This document shows, in pieces, positions 14,001 to 28,500 of a DNA stretch of 64,000 nucleotides. The translations under genes and the position numbers were made by a program. Origin of the DNA: Dermatemys mawii. Its lineage: Eukaryota; Chordata; Testudines; Dermatemydidae. The number at the start of each line of letters is the position of its first letter. Within the stretch, counting starts at the first letter, position 1. The notes under the pieces are model-generated. The model was not told the DNA's origin and did not search any database. It saw only the letters and a list, made by a program, of their open reading frames with translations. The DNA lies in the NCBI GenBank assembly GCA_007922305.1, contig ML677348.1:23711848-23775847 (forward strand), read 5' to 3'.

Positions 14001-17000
14001 GCAAGATACTGAAAGGACTAATGGAGTTCAGAATCATCATTACCTGGGCAGATTATCCTGGTGTTAAGTACAGGAAGGTTTTCTTTGCCGGCTGCCACAG
14101 TTGGGGCAGAGAAAGAGCCAGTATGAGAGGGGATGCCCCGACTTGTATGTCGATCTGGAGATTTTGGTGCAGTTTTAACTATGCCAATAAAAAGAAGAAG
14201 AAATAACAAAGTTAGAACAAAATATATACCCCCACACAAATTGTAGATACACTTGCATATGTGCTTATGTAAGAATCAGAGCCTCAACATATTGCACAAG
14301 CACGAACTATTAATTTAACCCAGGGGTTCTCAGACTTTTGTATTGGTGACTCCTTTCACACAGCGAGTCTCTGAGTGTGACCCCCCCCATATACATTAAC
14401 AACACTTTTAAAATATATTTAACACCATTATAAATGCTGGAGGCAAAGTGGGGTTTGGGGTGGAGGCTGACAGCTCGTGACCCCATGTAATAACCTCACC
14501 ATCCCCTGAGGGATCCCTACCCTCAGTTTGAGAACCCCTTGATTTAGCCTATTAACCCTCTTTGAGATCTCTGGAGAACCGGCAAATATCTGTATTGTTT
14601 TGTATGACTATTGTGTGTCCCTCTTTGTGTTTGCTAGTGATGGGTTACTTGCTATGGAGTGTGATAGAGGAAGGTCAGGGAGCTGCGGAAGAGTGCTTGA
14701 GGGGAGATATGTAAGCTCAGAGCTAATTGAGGCGTGGCTCCCTATGGACTAAGGAAGGTTGCAGGTTGATTGGAACACCTGCAATCAATTAAGGCCCTGC
14801 TAAGAACCTAATAAAACCCCCTGCTTCAGGCAGACAGGGGAGGAGGATAGGAGTTGGAGCAGTGAGCAGTTTGGAAGAGTTGGAGCAGTTTGGAAGAGTT
14901 GGAGCAGTGAGCAGTTTGGAAGAGTTGGAGCAGTGAGCAGTTGGAGGAGAGTTTGGAACCAAGACCACCCAGACCTTAGGTAAAGAGACACCTGACTTGT
15001 GTAGAGAGAGGGCAGGAAGCCCCACAAACTGAAGGGTAGAGGAGGGAAGTAGCCCAGGGGAAGGAATAGCTACTTCAGGTAGTTTTACCGCTATCCTCAG
15101 GGCCCCTGGGCTGGGACCCGGAGTAGAGGGCGGGCCCGGGTCCCTCCCTCTCCACTGCCCCTCCTCTAGGATACTAGTGGGGCAGTTAATACCCTATTCA
15201 GGGGCAAGAAATAGCTCCTTGAATCCCCCACAAGAAGAGAAAGCGTGGGACCTATCATAACAGTGCCAGAAATTTGCCACAGGTGTTAGTCAAGAGGAGC
15301 TGTTAAAGAAACCAAGCAGGAAAGATGAAATAATGCCCTAGATAAGAAGCACCCCAGCAAATGTTCAAACACAGTAACCAGGAACCTAGCTGTGAAGATG
15401 TAGCTGTTTTGCCAAGGCTGGGAATCTAGAGATCAAAAGACACACATCTGTTAAATGATCTGCCCTGAAAAAGGGAATGGGGAGAAAAGATTGTCAGGCT
15501 GACAAAGACTGGCAGAGAGTCTGGGTCTGCCGGAAGCACAATGTAGCTTGGTCCCCGAGACAATGCAGGACACCACGGCTAAGTCATGTCTGCTGAAAGG
15601 CTGAGAAGGAATGCCAAGTGTAGTTAAGACAATCAGCATAGAGGTGTGTTATTTTAAATCCACTTCTTGGAGTGCTGTGCACCCTTGGCAAATAAATCAC
15701 AATTTGTTTTAAAGAAACTGCTTCTATGTCACTGCACATTATTACTGTCCACGGGCTGCCAAAGGGAAACTCTGATCTGTGCCAGGCCCAGGGAGCCTGC
15801 TAGATATCCCAACTGGCAATCAGTGTGTGTGCGGGGGGGTAACCCAGAGACCCAGTCAGAGAGTGGTTGGGTGAATACCCTTGATGCAAAGAGAACTGGA
15901 GGCACAGTCATGCCTGGAAAGTGTGCATAGAACTGGAAAAGGATCTCAAAAGGGACAGCCTAAGCATGGACTGTAACCAGAAATAATCCCCATTTATTAA
16001 TTTACTTCATTTATTTCACTCCAGGAGAAACTCAGATGCAGGAAGTTCAAGGGATTAGCCCAAAGGAAATCCTCAAAGATGTATAGAATAAGACCTCTGG
16101 AGTTCCCAGCTTCCACTTCAATTCATTAGGGAAAACACTAATTTAATATTACCTTAAATACTGCACTTCATTTCTGATGTAATAAGTAATAGGATGTCCC
16201 ATTGAAAAAAAATGCAGAATTAAGAAGGAAAAAAGGCAAAATTAATCATAAGTTTAAAAGATTTGCTGTAATAGGAATAATGTGTAAGGCCACTAACTCA
16301 CATCCAAAGTTCTTGGAGTGCTATATAATAATTTCATAATAAATTATAAACAAATCTAATAAAAATTGCTCTAATAAAAATAAAGTAAAATGGAGGAGAA
16401 AGGAAAACATTCTAATAGCTGAGGTAACAAATAATCTATAATTAGAGGGTAAGAGTACTTACCATTTTTTAAAAAGCTTTGGGAACAAATGCAAGTCTTT
16501 ACTTGGTGTTTAAAGGAAGGGAGTGGAGGGAGCCATGGCAAATGGAAAGAGGAAACATCATAGAACCCGCTACAGTTCAAGACAGATTATCAACATGATT
16601 CAGGAAAGAATTTAAGCAAAAATACATGATTTATATCCATTAACTCCAATGGGACTAAAGCATGTGCTTTAAAGTTAAAGTGTTTTCCTGCACTTGGACC
16701 TAACGTGATCATAACATCAGCTCTAGGTGCAGCTCAAAGGGGAGATCAATCTTAGAAGGACCTATAATGTCAAAAGAACGGTCTTGCTCTGACGAGCAAC
16801 TCAGTAAAATGGCTTTTTTGGGGGAGGGGGAGGGAATCTGTTTATTGCATAACATCCGGGTCAAACATGATCTGCTTACAAGTAAAAAAGAGATGAGGGA
16901 AGGTGTGTTCTAACTACTAGCTTTACAAAGTCAACATGGGATCTGAAAGCTAAGGTCATCACCAGTGTAACTGCACTGTCTTCAGACTACACTTTCAGTG

Positions 17001-20000
17001 ACACTTGTGCAACCTCCTAATGTCAATGAAATTACACAGATCTGACTGATTAGCCAGGTAGTTGGAATTGAAGAAACAATTTTGTTCATGATACACAAAC
17101 TGGAAACAGAATCCAGCTCGGACTCTCACAGCTGTGTTGTGTCTGCAGGGGCAACAGCAGTAAAAGCATATTATTGTCAGTAACAAGAGCAGATATACTC
17201 AATTTTCCACAGAGAAGGATAAAGATAAGTAAAGAGATGCCATTTTAGATAGACATTTTTCAGAGCAGAAATTCATATTAAAGGCTCTACCAGTGACAGT
17301 TTAAAATTCATCCACAACATTACAGGCAGTCAGTATATAAATAAAGAACTCAGGGTGATGGCTTCTAAAATCACTAAGATTTCCAAAAACACGTTGCAGC
17401 ATTCTGTACTAGCAAGCTGTGACAAAAGCCCATTGCTGGAAATCATACCAGGAGGGAATTATAATAATGGAGCCCCACAGCACCAGCGCATGTTGCTGTT
17501 GTAATGTCATAATGAGATAAATTGGAGTGCAACATTAGAAACTGGGAAAGTAAATAAATGTCTCCTATCCATGCCCAGAACATGATTTGCCTGAGTAAAA
17601 CTGCCATGTAGCACTAGTGAAGTATCCAGAAAGAGTTTCTCCCCCTCCTCCACACAACAAGAAACGTTTTTAGTTTAACACAAATAATATCGTTTCTAAA
17701 GCTACTCTTTGTGGCTGTAGAATTTCATCTAGAACCTTCCTCAGTTCCCTCCTGCCTGGCTTTTTGCTACATACAATCTCTTAGGGCATGATCAAAAAAG
17801 ACTACCTGTTTTAAAACCTCCAAATGTGACCCCGGTAAATGGGAATACTAGCGAAGAGGATGGTCTCACACACTGATGACCCTCCACCCCAGCAAGACTT
17901 CAGTCTTCCTAGGGTTGAGGCCAGAAAACTACTATAATTCCAGTGCATCTAGCTGGAACTGTCTATTGTCAAGTAGTTTGCCAAGCCAAGACAGATCTAG
18001 TGGGTCTATGGGCAAGAGATGATATTCAGCTGTGTAACATTAATTCACTGGTGATGTTCTATTCCGTGTTTAGAAATAACTCTCAGGGCTGTCTAAATCA
18101 TCCTAGTGGCTGCTCTGACCCCAGGAGCAGCCAAAATTTGGAAAAGTGCAAAGATTGCTTAAAGCCACCTTAGCCCCTGACATCCCACTAGGCTCGTTAG
18201 ATATGCAGCATGAAATCTTACTCCATTTCTTGAAGACAGGGAAAACCTCTGCATAACTGAGGATGGTCAGCATCCTTCTCTCTAAAGGCCTGTCAGCACA
18301 GGAAGTTATACTGGTATAATTGTACAGATACAGTTAAACCAGTGCAACTCCCCATGAAGACACTCTTCTTTATTCCAAAATAATAGTGGCTCTCCCATTT
18401 TAGCTTAAACTGCTTCTAAAACAACAAAGATAAACGAGAAAAAAGGCACACTTTTACAGAATAAAAGTATCCTCTTGGAGAGTTATACCAGTATAACTGT
18501 AACAGTTTAAATTCATACTTGCTGTATACTGGTACGACTTCCTGTGTGGAAAATCCCTAAGCTAATCATTGACAGTGACTGCCAACGATGGCATCAATTA
18601 ACTAGGATGTAGGGGCAAGAGAGCTCCCAGGTGTTGGGTTTCTGGGAAATCAGAGAAGTACTGACCTTCCTTTTTCAAAACCAAACTGAACGCAACAGAG
18701 GAGAGAAAGCCTTTTGAGGTCCCCTGTCACTTGACATCAAAAGGCGCGGTAACGGAAACCAGTCAAGAGCTGACCCTTCACAATGACCACATAAACTCAC
18801 GGAACTGATCAGCAGAAGTAACTGCTAATAGAAGGGAGAATGGATCAATAAGACGTCACACTATGTAGAGGAGCTGAGTAGTCCATCAAACTATCAGTGT
18901 TAAAGACAGTGGATAGATCAGTGATGAAAGGATGGAAAGGAGGCACTTAGCCATGGCCACGAATAAGTCAATACGATCTTGGTAACAGCAATTTTGTAAC
19001 TTCTATTGGCTTTTGGCACAGCATTTCTGTGTGCCTGCATAGACAGAAGATGATCACACTTCTGATAGCTCTTGGTCATCTTTTCAGCAGTTTACTGTAC
19101 ATGCCCAAACTACTTCAGCTTCTGATGGCCAGCACCATGACCTCCACGCACGTGGAAAAGAAAAAACCCATGTAAATCAGCTGATCTGAACACTTTCTCT
19201 CACCATTTACACTATCATGGTTTCAAAAAATTCACAGAAAATATACTATAAAAAGTCAACAATTAATATAATCTTGCATATTACAAACAGAACACGTGAA
19301 AATGTCCTGCATTTCATATGGGTGAATTATTATGTTGACAAACTGAAGAATGCAGAAAAGAGTCACAAAAATTATTTGAGGGCTGGAGAAAATGCCTTAC
19401 TGTGAGAGATGGAAAGAACTCAATCTGTTTAGCTCATCAAACAAAGACTGTTTATTATGGAGTGTAAGTACCTTCCCATGGAGAAAGCAAGGGGTATCAA
19501 ATGTAGCACAGAAAGTCATAACAAGAACCAATTGCTGGACAATTAAAGCCAGACAAATTCAGTTGAGAAATAAAGCACAATTTTTTAACAGTGAGCGGTG
19601 ATTAAGCATTAGAACGAACCACCAATTAAGTGATGGTTCTCCAGCATCCTCAAAAATTAAGCCTAAATACATTTCCAGAAGACATACTTGAGTCAAATTC
19701 AAGTTATTAGGCTCAACACAGGGGTAACTGGGTAAGGATCTACAGCCTATGATATACAGGAAGTCAGACTAAGTCAGGGGTAGGCAACCTATGGCACAGG
19801 TGCCGAAGGCAGCACGCAAGCTGATTTTCAGTGACACTCACACTTCTTGGGTCCTCTCCACCAGTCTGGGGGGCTCTGCATTTAAATTTAATTTAAAATG
19901 AAGCATTTTAAACATTTTAAAAACCTTATTTACTTTACGTACAATAATAGTTTAGTTATATGTTAAAGACTTATAGAAAGAGACCTTCTAAAAATGTTAA

Positions 20001-23000
20001 AATATATTACTGGCATGTGAAACCTTAAATTAGAATGAATAAAAGAAGACTCGGCACACCACTTCTGAAAGGTTGCCAACCCCTAGATGAGGTCATCTAA
20101 TTGTATCTTTTGGCTTTAAACTCTAAAAATTCACAAATTAACTATGGCAATTATAAGGAAATGATGTTGGAGGAGATAATATTAACACAAAAACATTATT
20201 CTCATGTGTATGACAAAACACCATTCTTAAGTGATAGGGAGCTAACAGAAATACAGATGGAAAATGATATTCAAATTTTATCTAATTAAACATTATCTAT
20301 TTAGTCTAAGGTAATTAATACATGGAAAATACTACTTTCATCAAACAACTGAGGGAGACTCTCAGAAGATTAACAAATAATACTCCGAACACAATTATCT
20401 TTCACTCTGCATAATGCTACTCAAAACTTCACAGTGCTGTTCTTACAACCGAGTACTCAAGAATAAGGCAGTGGCATTAAAAGAAAAATCAGCCAAACAG
20501 CTGCTGTTATTTGACAGATGAGACTCATGGAGATAAGCTGCAATAAAAATAAAGTTTTGCTGTTCATGCTCTGATAAAAACGAACACAGCCCTCATGACC
20601 AAAACTGATATTTCATTGCAGGTAACTGAATTAACGTTTCATGGTTTCTCCTGAAACACCCTCTCCCACTGAAAATATTAACATGTACTTCACTTCACAC
20701 ATTTTAGATGTATGACTACTGAGACACCTTCCTAACAAGTAAACTAGTATTATTCTAGGAAGCAATGGTTATTTGATGCACAAACAAGTTCAATATTGTT
20801 GGCTATTCCTATCTAACAAAATGTTTATCGGCCATGAAATCAGCAAATACAAACTACCACAAAGTAAAAATTAGGTTAAGCTTCCTCTCTTTTTGCAATA
20901 AAAACAAATAACGAGGATGTTTAACTCTGCACATGCTGCTTTAAATAAAGGTCTACATATTTATTTTTACAGACTGTGGTTCTGATATGCAACCCTCCAT
21001 TATTTTAAGAGTTTCTGTACATGAAGCGGAGGCTTACAAAAATAAATGAAAGGATGTTATTTTTTCCTAACATAACAGACTCTTTGGCTTGTCCACCTCC
21101 AAATAATTAAACTCAGCCCATTTCTGTTCGTGTATGGCAATGGGAGCTCCAGCACATGGCACGACCCCATTCTAAAGGTAATTCCTAATCACAAACAATT
21201 CATTAATTAACAAGACAAGTAAAATAAAATTCAAAATTTCATTCTTTATTACTGTGATAGATAAAGGGGGCGGGGAATAGCTTCCTTTGATGGAAACCTA
21301 GCCAGCCAGTTGGCTGTAAAATCCCTCTTGGTAGCTGTTCTTTACTTGCTTTACCTGTAAAGGGTTAAAAAGTCCCTCCGGTAAAGAAAAAAAAAGGGGG
21401 CACCTGAAAGAGCCAACGGGAAGGTAAAACATTTTAAAACTGGGAAAGAAACTTTCCCTTTGCCTGTTGTTTTCTGGACTGGAGGGACAGAGCTGCCATG
21501 CTATAAGCAGCTTAAGCCAGGAATGATCATAAATCATCAGATAATGCCTAGAACTACTTATCTGAACTCCAAATGTGTAAATAGATCAGAATGTTTAGCT
21601 AGACGCAATTAGGGTTATTTCTTTTATTTCTTATTGGCTTGTGGACTTTCTCTGTGCTAACCCCAGATGGTTTTGTTTGCTTGTAACCTTTAAGCTGAAC
21701 TCCCAGGAAAGCTATTTTGGGTGCTTGATTTTTGGACTTGCTCTTTTAAAAAAGAGCAAAAGCCTAAGTTCCAGATGTAATGTTTTCCTTTTTGTTTTCA
21801 ATAAAATTTACCTCTTTAAGAACAAGATTGGATTTTTGGTGTCCTAAGAGGTTTGTGCATGTGGTTTGATGAACTGGTAGCCATAGCTACTTTCTTTTGT
21901 TTTCATTCTCAGCTGGAGGGAGGTAAAAGGGCTTGATGGTACCCCGCAGGGAGGAATTCCGAAGTTCTCCTTCCTGGGTTCAAAGGAGTTTTTTGTTTTG
22001 TTTTGTTTTGTTTTTTGCATTTGGGTGGTGGCAGCATTTAGCAAGCCAACGTCAGAGAAAAGCTGTAACTTTGGGAGTTTAATACAAGCGTGGAGTGGCA
22101 AGCATTAATTTTTAAAATCCTTGCAAGCCCCACTTCTATACTCAGAGTGACACAGCTGAGATGCAGCCTTTTCAATTATAATCAAACTTTAAACGTATGG
22201 TCATAAAAATTTCCAGCCTTAGAGTATGAAATCGTCTCCAAAGAGGAACTAAAGCTTCCCACATTAGCCCTTCTTTGTGCTCTAACCCTGATTTAAAACG
22301 AACTACCTACACAGAACAAGTTCAGTCTCCACACCCACTCAATCCTTCAAAACAATAGCCCCTCTGGTAAGTGCACACTTATTTATTGCTGTTAGTGTCA
22401 ATTTCAGTAAAGCCAGTTCCCCCTTTAAAATATATTAAGAACAATACAGGTCTAGCACATAAAATCATTTTTCTGTTATATAATTACGATGTCCTAGTAA
22501 GGATATCAAACTTGATGAATATGGCCCAGACTCCAAAGGGCACACTGTGGATTCTTAGCATGTCATGTGCCCAAAAACCACATAGAGAAACAAAGGCTTG
22601 GAAAGACACCCACACAGAACAAAATTAAGTTAGGGGTGTGAATGTTGCACCCATTAACTAGCATTAACAGAATGCTGTAGTTTAAAACAAACCCCCCGCA
22701 GAAATTCAGGATATTAACAATTAACATTCCAACATCATATTAAACTCACCTGCCTCCCACCTAGGGTTTAAAAATTATCAGACTAAAATCTATCCTGTTG
22801 AGAACATGAATTCTAACCGATGATCTTGAATTGTCTCCTATAAACCTGCACTGATCTTTTCAACTTATATCAGACACAGGAAGGCTTCCTCTGCTATTTC
22901 TCAGGAAGGTGTCCAAACAACAGAACAGAACCATATGATGCCTCAAAGAAGTTATAAGCTTTGCAAACACAACAATCAAAGCTTACAGCACTGAGCCCCA

Positions 23001-25492
23001 CTTTCAGGCCTCATACCTGTTTCAAGTATCACTAAAAATAGCAGGTGAAGTTCAAGATGACTGCTATCGAAGGATATATAGAACAGTTTACTCACAAAGA
23101 ACTTTTTTCCCCAAAAAGTGGAGGGTTTATATGTGCATCAGAATCAGGCTAATAATGGAAAACCAGTTTAATTATCAAGTCACTACTTTGGCTTCATAAT
23201 AAAAGTAATACTCAATAGAGTTTTAAAGAATTTTACTCTAGATATATTTACTTGTCTGAGATTCGTATTCCTTTGTATCTTCCTCTTTTTCTTCTTCTTT
23301 GGATTCATCCAATTCCTTACTATATTCTATAGGGGACTGGTTCACTTGTTCTTCAGTATGAGCATTCTGTTCATCCACAACTGCATAGCAGGAGGAAAAA
23401 TAGTTAAAATTTCTTCAGAGAAAATACACTTATGTAAAGCTTCTGTAGAAAACTAACAACCTACTTCTGTGGCACTAATTTAGAAAATCCAGATATTAAG
23501 AAAAGAACTGTTCTGCCTAATCAGTTCAAGAGCAGTTTAGCAATCCTCTACCAGTGATAATGGAAGAATTAATCTGAGAGGTGATTCACCACCATATCGA
23601 TAATAATACTTTAAAAATGGAGCTCTGTGACGATTTGGCAAAGCTTCCTGCTGATAATTTTCAATAATTTTCTTTCTGAAGAAGAGTTACAAAAGTAAAG
23701 AAAACATATTACTTCAGAAATCTCATCTAGCTCAGTTATATTCTATATAGTTGGGTCAAATTTTCTAATATCACTGTATTTTCAGAGACTATATTTTGCA
23801 TCTAGTTTTCAAAATTACATGCACACAACTGTGTGCTTAATTTGTGCATGCAATCAGGTATACTGTCTGAGCATGCTTAAGGCTAGTTATGTATAACTGG
23901 CCACCTGAATTCACAAATACTCACAGTAATTGTTAGGCTCAGTGCAAAGCAGGTGCATTGCTACAAGTGCATTTTTGTAAACCTCACTAATTTTAAAAAC
24001 AAAAGTTTTCTCTCTCACTTTTGAATAAATGAAACTCAATTACATTTCTATAATGTAGCCTACCTATGCTATGAGGAAACTGAAGAGAACACTCAGACAT
24101 TGTCACATCCTGTCCATTTTGTAGCAAACATTTGCTGATATACAACATATGAAGCTACACATTTAACCAGAAAAACAGGAATAGAAAATATATGAGCAAC
24201 ACAGGTAAATTAACACCACTGTTGAAAGCAAAACTTAGCACTAAGGAGCCTGATTTCCCAGCCGCTGCATGCAAGCTACTCCCTCTGACACCCATGGAAG
24301 CTGCACACATGTAGTATCTGGAGAAGTGAGTCCCTGATTTCTGGTGATCAACTATGCCAGGGATCAGCAACCTTGGCACACGGCCCCACAGGATAAGCAC
24401 CCTTGGCAGGCCTGGCCGGTTTGTTTACCCACCGCGTCCGCAGGTTTGGCCGATCACAGCTCCCATTGGCTGCGGTTTGCCGCTCCGATCCAATGTGAAC
24501 TCCAGTTCACTTGCGAACCGGCAAGTAAACAAACTGGTGGGTACCGCTAAGGGTGCCAAGGCTGCCGATCCATGCACTATCCAGTTATTTCCCATTTTGT
24601 AGTTGTGCATATGATTTTTCCTTCCTAAGTGCTGTACTTTGCATTTGTCTTTATTGGATTTCATCTTATTGATTTCAGAGCAATTCTCCAATTTATCAAG
24701 ATCATTTTTAATTTGAATCCTGTCCTCCAAAATGCCAAGGCTTCCCAGCTTGTTGTCACCCGTAAATTTTATAAGCATATTCTACACTCCATTATCCAAG
24801 TCATTAATGAAAATATTGAATAGAACTGGACTCAGGACAGACTCCTGTGGGATCTCAATAGATACTTTCCCCCAGTTTGATAACAAACCATTGGTAACTC
24901 TGAGTGCACATCCAGTTTTGCATCTATTTTATACAGGTAGTCCTCAGACTTATGACACAACTGGTTCCTTACAATTGCGTCATAAGTCTGAACATTGTAA
25001 TGCAGAAATACAATCAGCTCCCATTGGATGGGAGCGGCGAACCATAGCCAGTGAGAGCTGCGATCGGCCAAACCTGCAGACACAGAAGGTAAACAAACTG
25101 TCCGGCCCACCAAGGGTGCTTACCCTGGGGGGCCACGTGCCAATGTTGCCGATCCATGAACTATGCAATCTTACCACTACTTTCACCCAAAGTTGGTATT
25201 GAATTTCTTCATTTTTAAAGAAAAATAGGAATGCTATTTATTTCTACAAATTTAAAAAACAGAACCCAAAGCACATGTGCTTGTACTTTTCTCAGGAATT
25301 CAGAACAACATAACAAAAGGATCAAAGAAAGTGGTACTTGGTAGGGATGTCTTACATTGTTGAGTATGTCTCCAATAGCTACCCCCTTTGGCAGCAAGCA
25401 AATGTTATGGTAAGGACTCCATCTTGTCCATCAGATAGCATGGGAATGAATATGGTGTATATATATACACACACACACAGATAATATATATC

Positions 25493-25527
<35 letters not shown>

Positions 25528-28500
25528 GATAGCCAGTATTCTAAAACATGACATGTCTTGCCAGATAGCTTATAACAACCATCTACTGAATTAATGTAAG
25601 AATATGGAAATCAAGTATTAACAATGGAACTTTATGCCAGCAGAAACAGTGACACTCTATGGTTAACACGCAAACCCTTGTTGATGTGCACCTTTCTCTG
25701 CTTGTTCAATGATTTGCCTCACTGCCTTCTTTAAACTGTTTGCCCGCAGCATTAACTGTTCTCTTGGTTTGAAGATTTTCTGAGTGGAAGACTTTGCAAT
25801 GCTCTCTGTTAGTTGTTCCTTGCTTTCAGGCAAGGATTCTTCACTTGAAAACTCCTCAACTTCTTCCTCTACAATGGGGGGAGTGATCCGTGGTAGGATG
25901 GGAGTAGCCTGGGCTTCGGTGTGAAGAGCCTGGAGCAATAGGTCCAGCTTCTCATTTAATTCTGAACACTAACAACAAAAAGAAAAAAAAATCACTTGAG
26001 TGTCAATTCAAAAGTAAACTACTAGATTGTAGTGTGGGGACCTAAAAGTATAAGCTAGGGTAATGATTTGTCTGGTGCAGGATATTTTTTGTATTCTTCA
26101 TTAAACACTATTTTAATAGTTCTCTATTTTGTTTACACATACAGTGGAGGAATAATATCAGAGACTGAAATACAAAGGAATCATTGTACAATAACACAGT
26201 CAACAGAGTAAGTAGTCTTTATTCTGCTATGTAATTTCTCTCCCTCAAATCAGACTCTTAATTTCCTTACTCACTCTAGGTGACGGGTCTGTGACTTCAG
26301 CCTGGCACACTATATGTACTATTGTCCCCCATCCTCCAGCTGGGGATTTTCTCTTAGCATTCCCATTGTTTCATTGCAATTAATTGTATCCCTTTTATAG
26401 AGAAGTATATTTCTGCAACTGACTGTGGTTGTAGCCATGCATTTTACTCACTTTCCCAATATATGCCTAGGACTGCAGTTCTCAAACGTGGGTCAGGACC
26501 CCAAAGTGGATCACGACTCTGTTTTAATGGGGTCGCCAAGGCTGTCTTAGACTTGCTGGGGCCCAGGGCCGAAGCCTGAGCCCCACCACCCAAGGCCAAA
26601 GCCAAAGCCCAATGCTCATGGTACAGCCCCCTGCCTAGTGCTGAGCCCTTGGGCTTTGGCCTCCCTGCCCAGAGCAGTGGGGCTTGAGTTTGCCCCCCCC
26701 CCACACACCTCGATGGGGCAGCAGGGCTCTGGTGGGCTCAGGCTTCAGTCCCCATTCATGGTGCCATATAGTAATTTTTGTTGTCAGAAGGGGGTCGTGG
26801 TGCAATGAAGTTTGAGACCCCCTAGCCTAGGATACATACTCTCTATTAACTGAAAAGTAAATAAATATTTTTTCAATTGATAAGCTTTTCAATAACATCA
26901 TGTGTCCATTATTTAGCCTAACCAAGAGAAGGTTGAGGGGCAATATGATTGCTGTTTATAAATACATCAGAAGGATAAAAACCAGAGAGAGAGGGGAGTT
27001 ATTTAAGTTAAACACCAATGTGGACACAAGAACAAATAAACTGGTCATCAACAAGTTTAGACTTGAAATTAGACAAAGGTTTCTAACCATCAGAGGAGTG
27101 AAGTTCTAGAATAGCACTACAAGGGCAGCAGTGGGGGAAAAAACCCAAACTAGCTTCAAGACTGAGCTTGATAAGTTTATGGAGTGGATGGCATGATGGG
27201 ACTACTTACGATGGCACGGAGCTGCAGTCCCATCATACCGGTAGCAGCAAATATCTCTAATGGTGGGTGATGGAACACTAGATGGCGGGGCGGGGATGAA
27301 AGTCTGAGTTAACACAGATAATTCTTTCCCAGGTGTCTGGCTGGTCAGTCTTGCCCCACATGCTTAGGGTCTAACTGACTGCTATATTTGGGGTCGGGAA
27401 GGAATTTTTTCCTGGGTCAGACTGCAGAGAACCTGCAGCCTAGGACACAGGTCACCTGAATGTTTAAAATAGTGCAAATGGTAGATTCTCTGTAACTTAG
27501 GAATTAGAGGGGTAGCCGTGTTAGTCTGGAATTGCAGAAGTGACAAAGAGTCCTGTGGCACCTTAAAGACTAACTAAAGTTTTAGAGCATAAGCTTTCGT
27601 GGGCTAATACCCACTTCGTCGAATGCATGCAGTGGACGTATCTAGGGGCAGGTACCCCCCTGGATACTTCCGCTGCATGCATCCGACGAAGTGGGTATTA
27701 GCCCACGAAAGCTTATGCTCTAAAACTTTAGTTAGTCTTTAAGGTGCCATAGGACTCTTTGTCATCTCTGTAACTGGGAGTCTTTAAATCATGATTTGAG
27801 GACGGCAGTAACTCAGCCAGAGGTTAGGGGGTCTATTACAGAAGAGGGTGTGTGAAGTTCTATGGCCTGTGGTCAGACCAGATGATTATGTCGGTCCCTT
27901 CTAACCTTAAAGTCTATGAGTCTTGTTTTTATTTTGTGGAATGGGAAAGAAAAAAGGTCATCTTTAGTAAATTTAATAGATTGTTTTCTAAGGTAAAGTT
28001 GGTCCCTTTAATGGAAAGAAAAACAACTTATAGCCACTGACCTCATTAAGGATATGGTCAGGTCTCCAAAACTACTTTTGAATTACCCAGTCCCCTGAAT
28101 TACTATAATTTTCATTACATTTTAAAAATCTAATAGTAACTGGAAAAAAACATGTTATGAAAAGTTCTTACTTTAATGGCCATGGTATCCGCTTCCTCTG
28201 CATTTTCCATTGTTTTTTCATAGGTCTTCCCTATTTTGGATACAAAGTCCTTTACGGTTTCACATAATATCCTTTGGATTTAAAAAAGGGAGCAAAATAG
28301 AAAGAAATGAACTGGATGTATCTATTAATATTGATTATTGGACGTATTTTTTATTACTAACATATTTTTTGTTTTCTTACTACAATTCCACCAAACTCAA
28401 AGAGAACTCCCATGCTTCTTTTGTATGAGAACATTAAGAAAAAGTTATAGTGAAAGTTTTAAAATCACACACTTCGTATGTGGAAGTAGACAAAACCAAT

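Larger units (their letters stand above)
14179..23251. other. Large DGKH intron rich in LTR, CR1 and hAT elements
   Basis: Contains the elements listed at 14321, 14660, 15285, 18285, 19320, 19775 and 21253. Stretches 15930-18285 and 22175-23251 show nothing I can name. Confidence 0.6.
23381..25691. other. DGKH intron with the composite hAT/CR1 element and a palindromic microsatellite
   Basis: Repeats at 24358-25158 and 25459-25527. 23381-24349 is AT-rich and unassigned. Confidence 0.6.
25969..28171. other. DGKH intron with hAT element, CR1 and Penelope-like insert
   Basis: Holds the elements at 26473, 26905 and 27498. No other gene. Confidence 0.6.
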
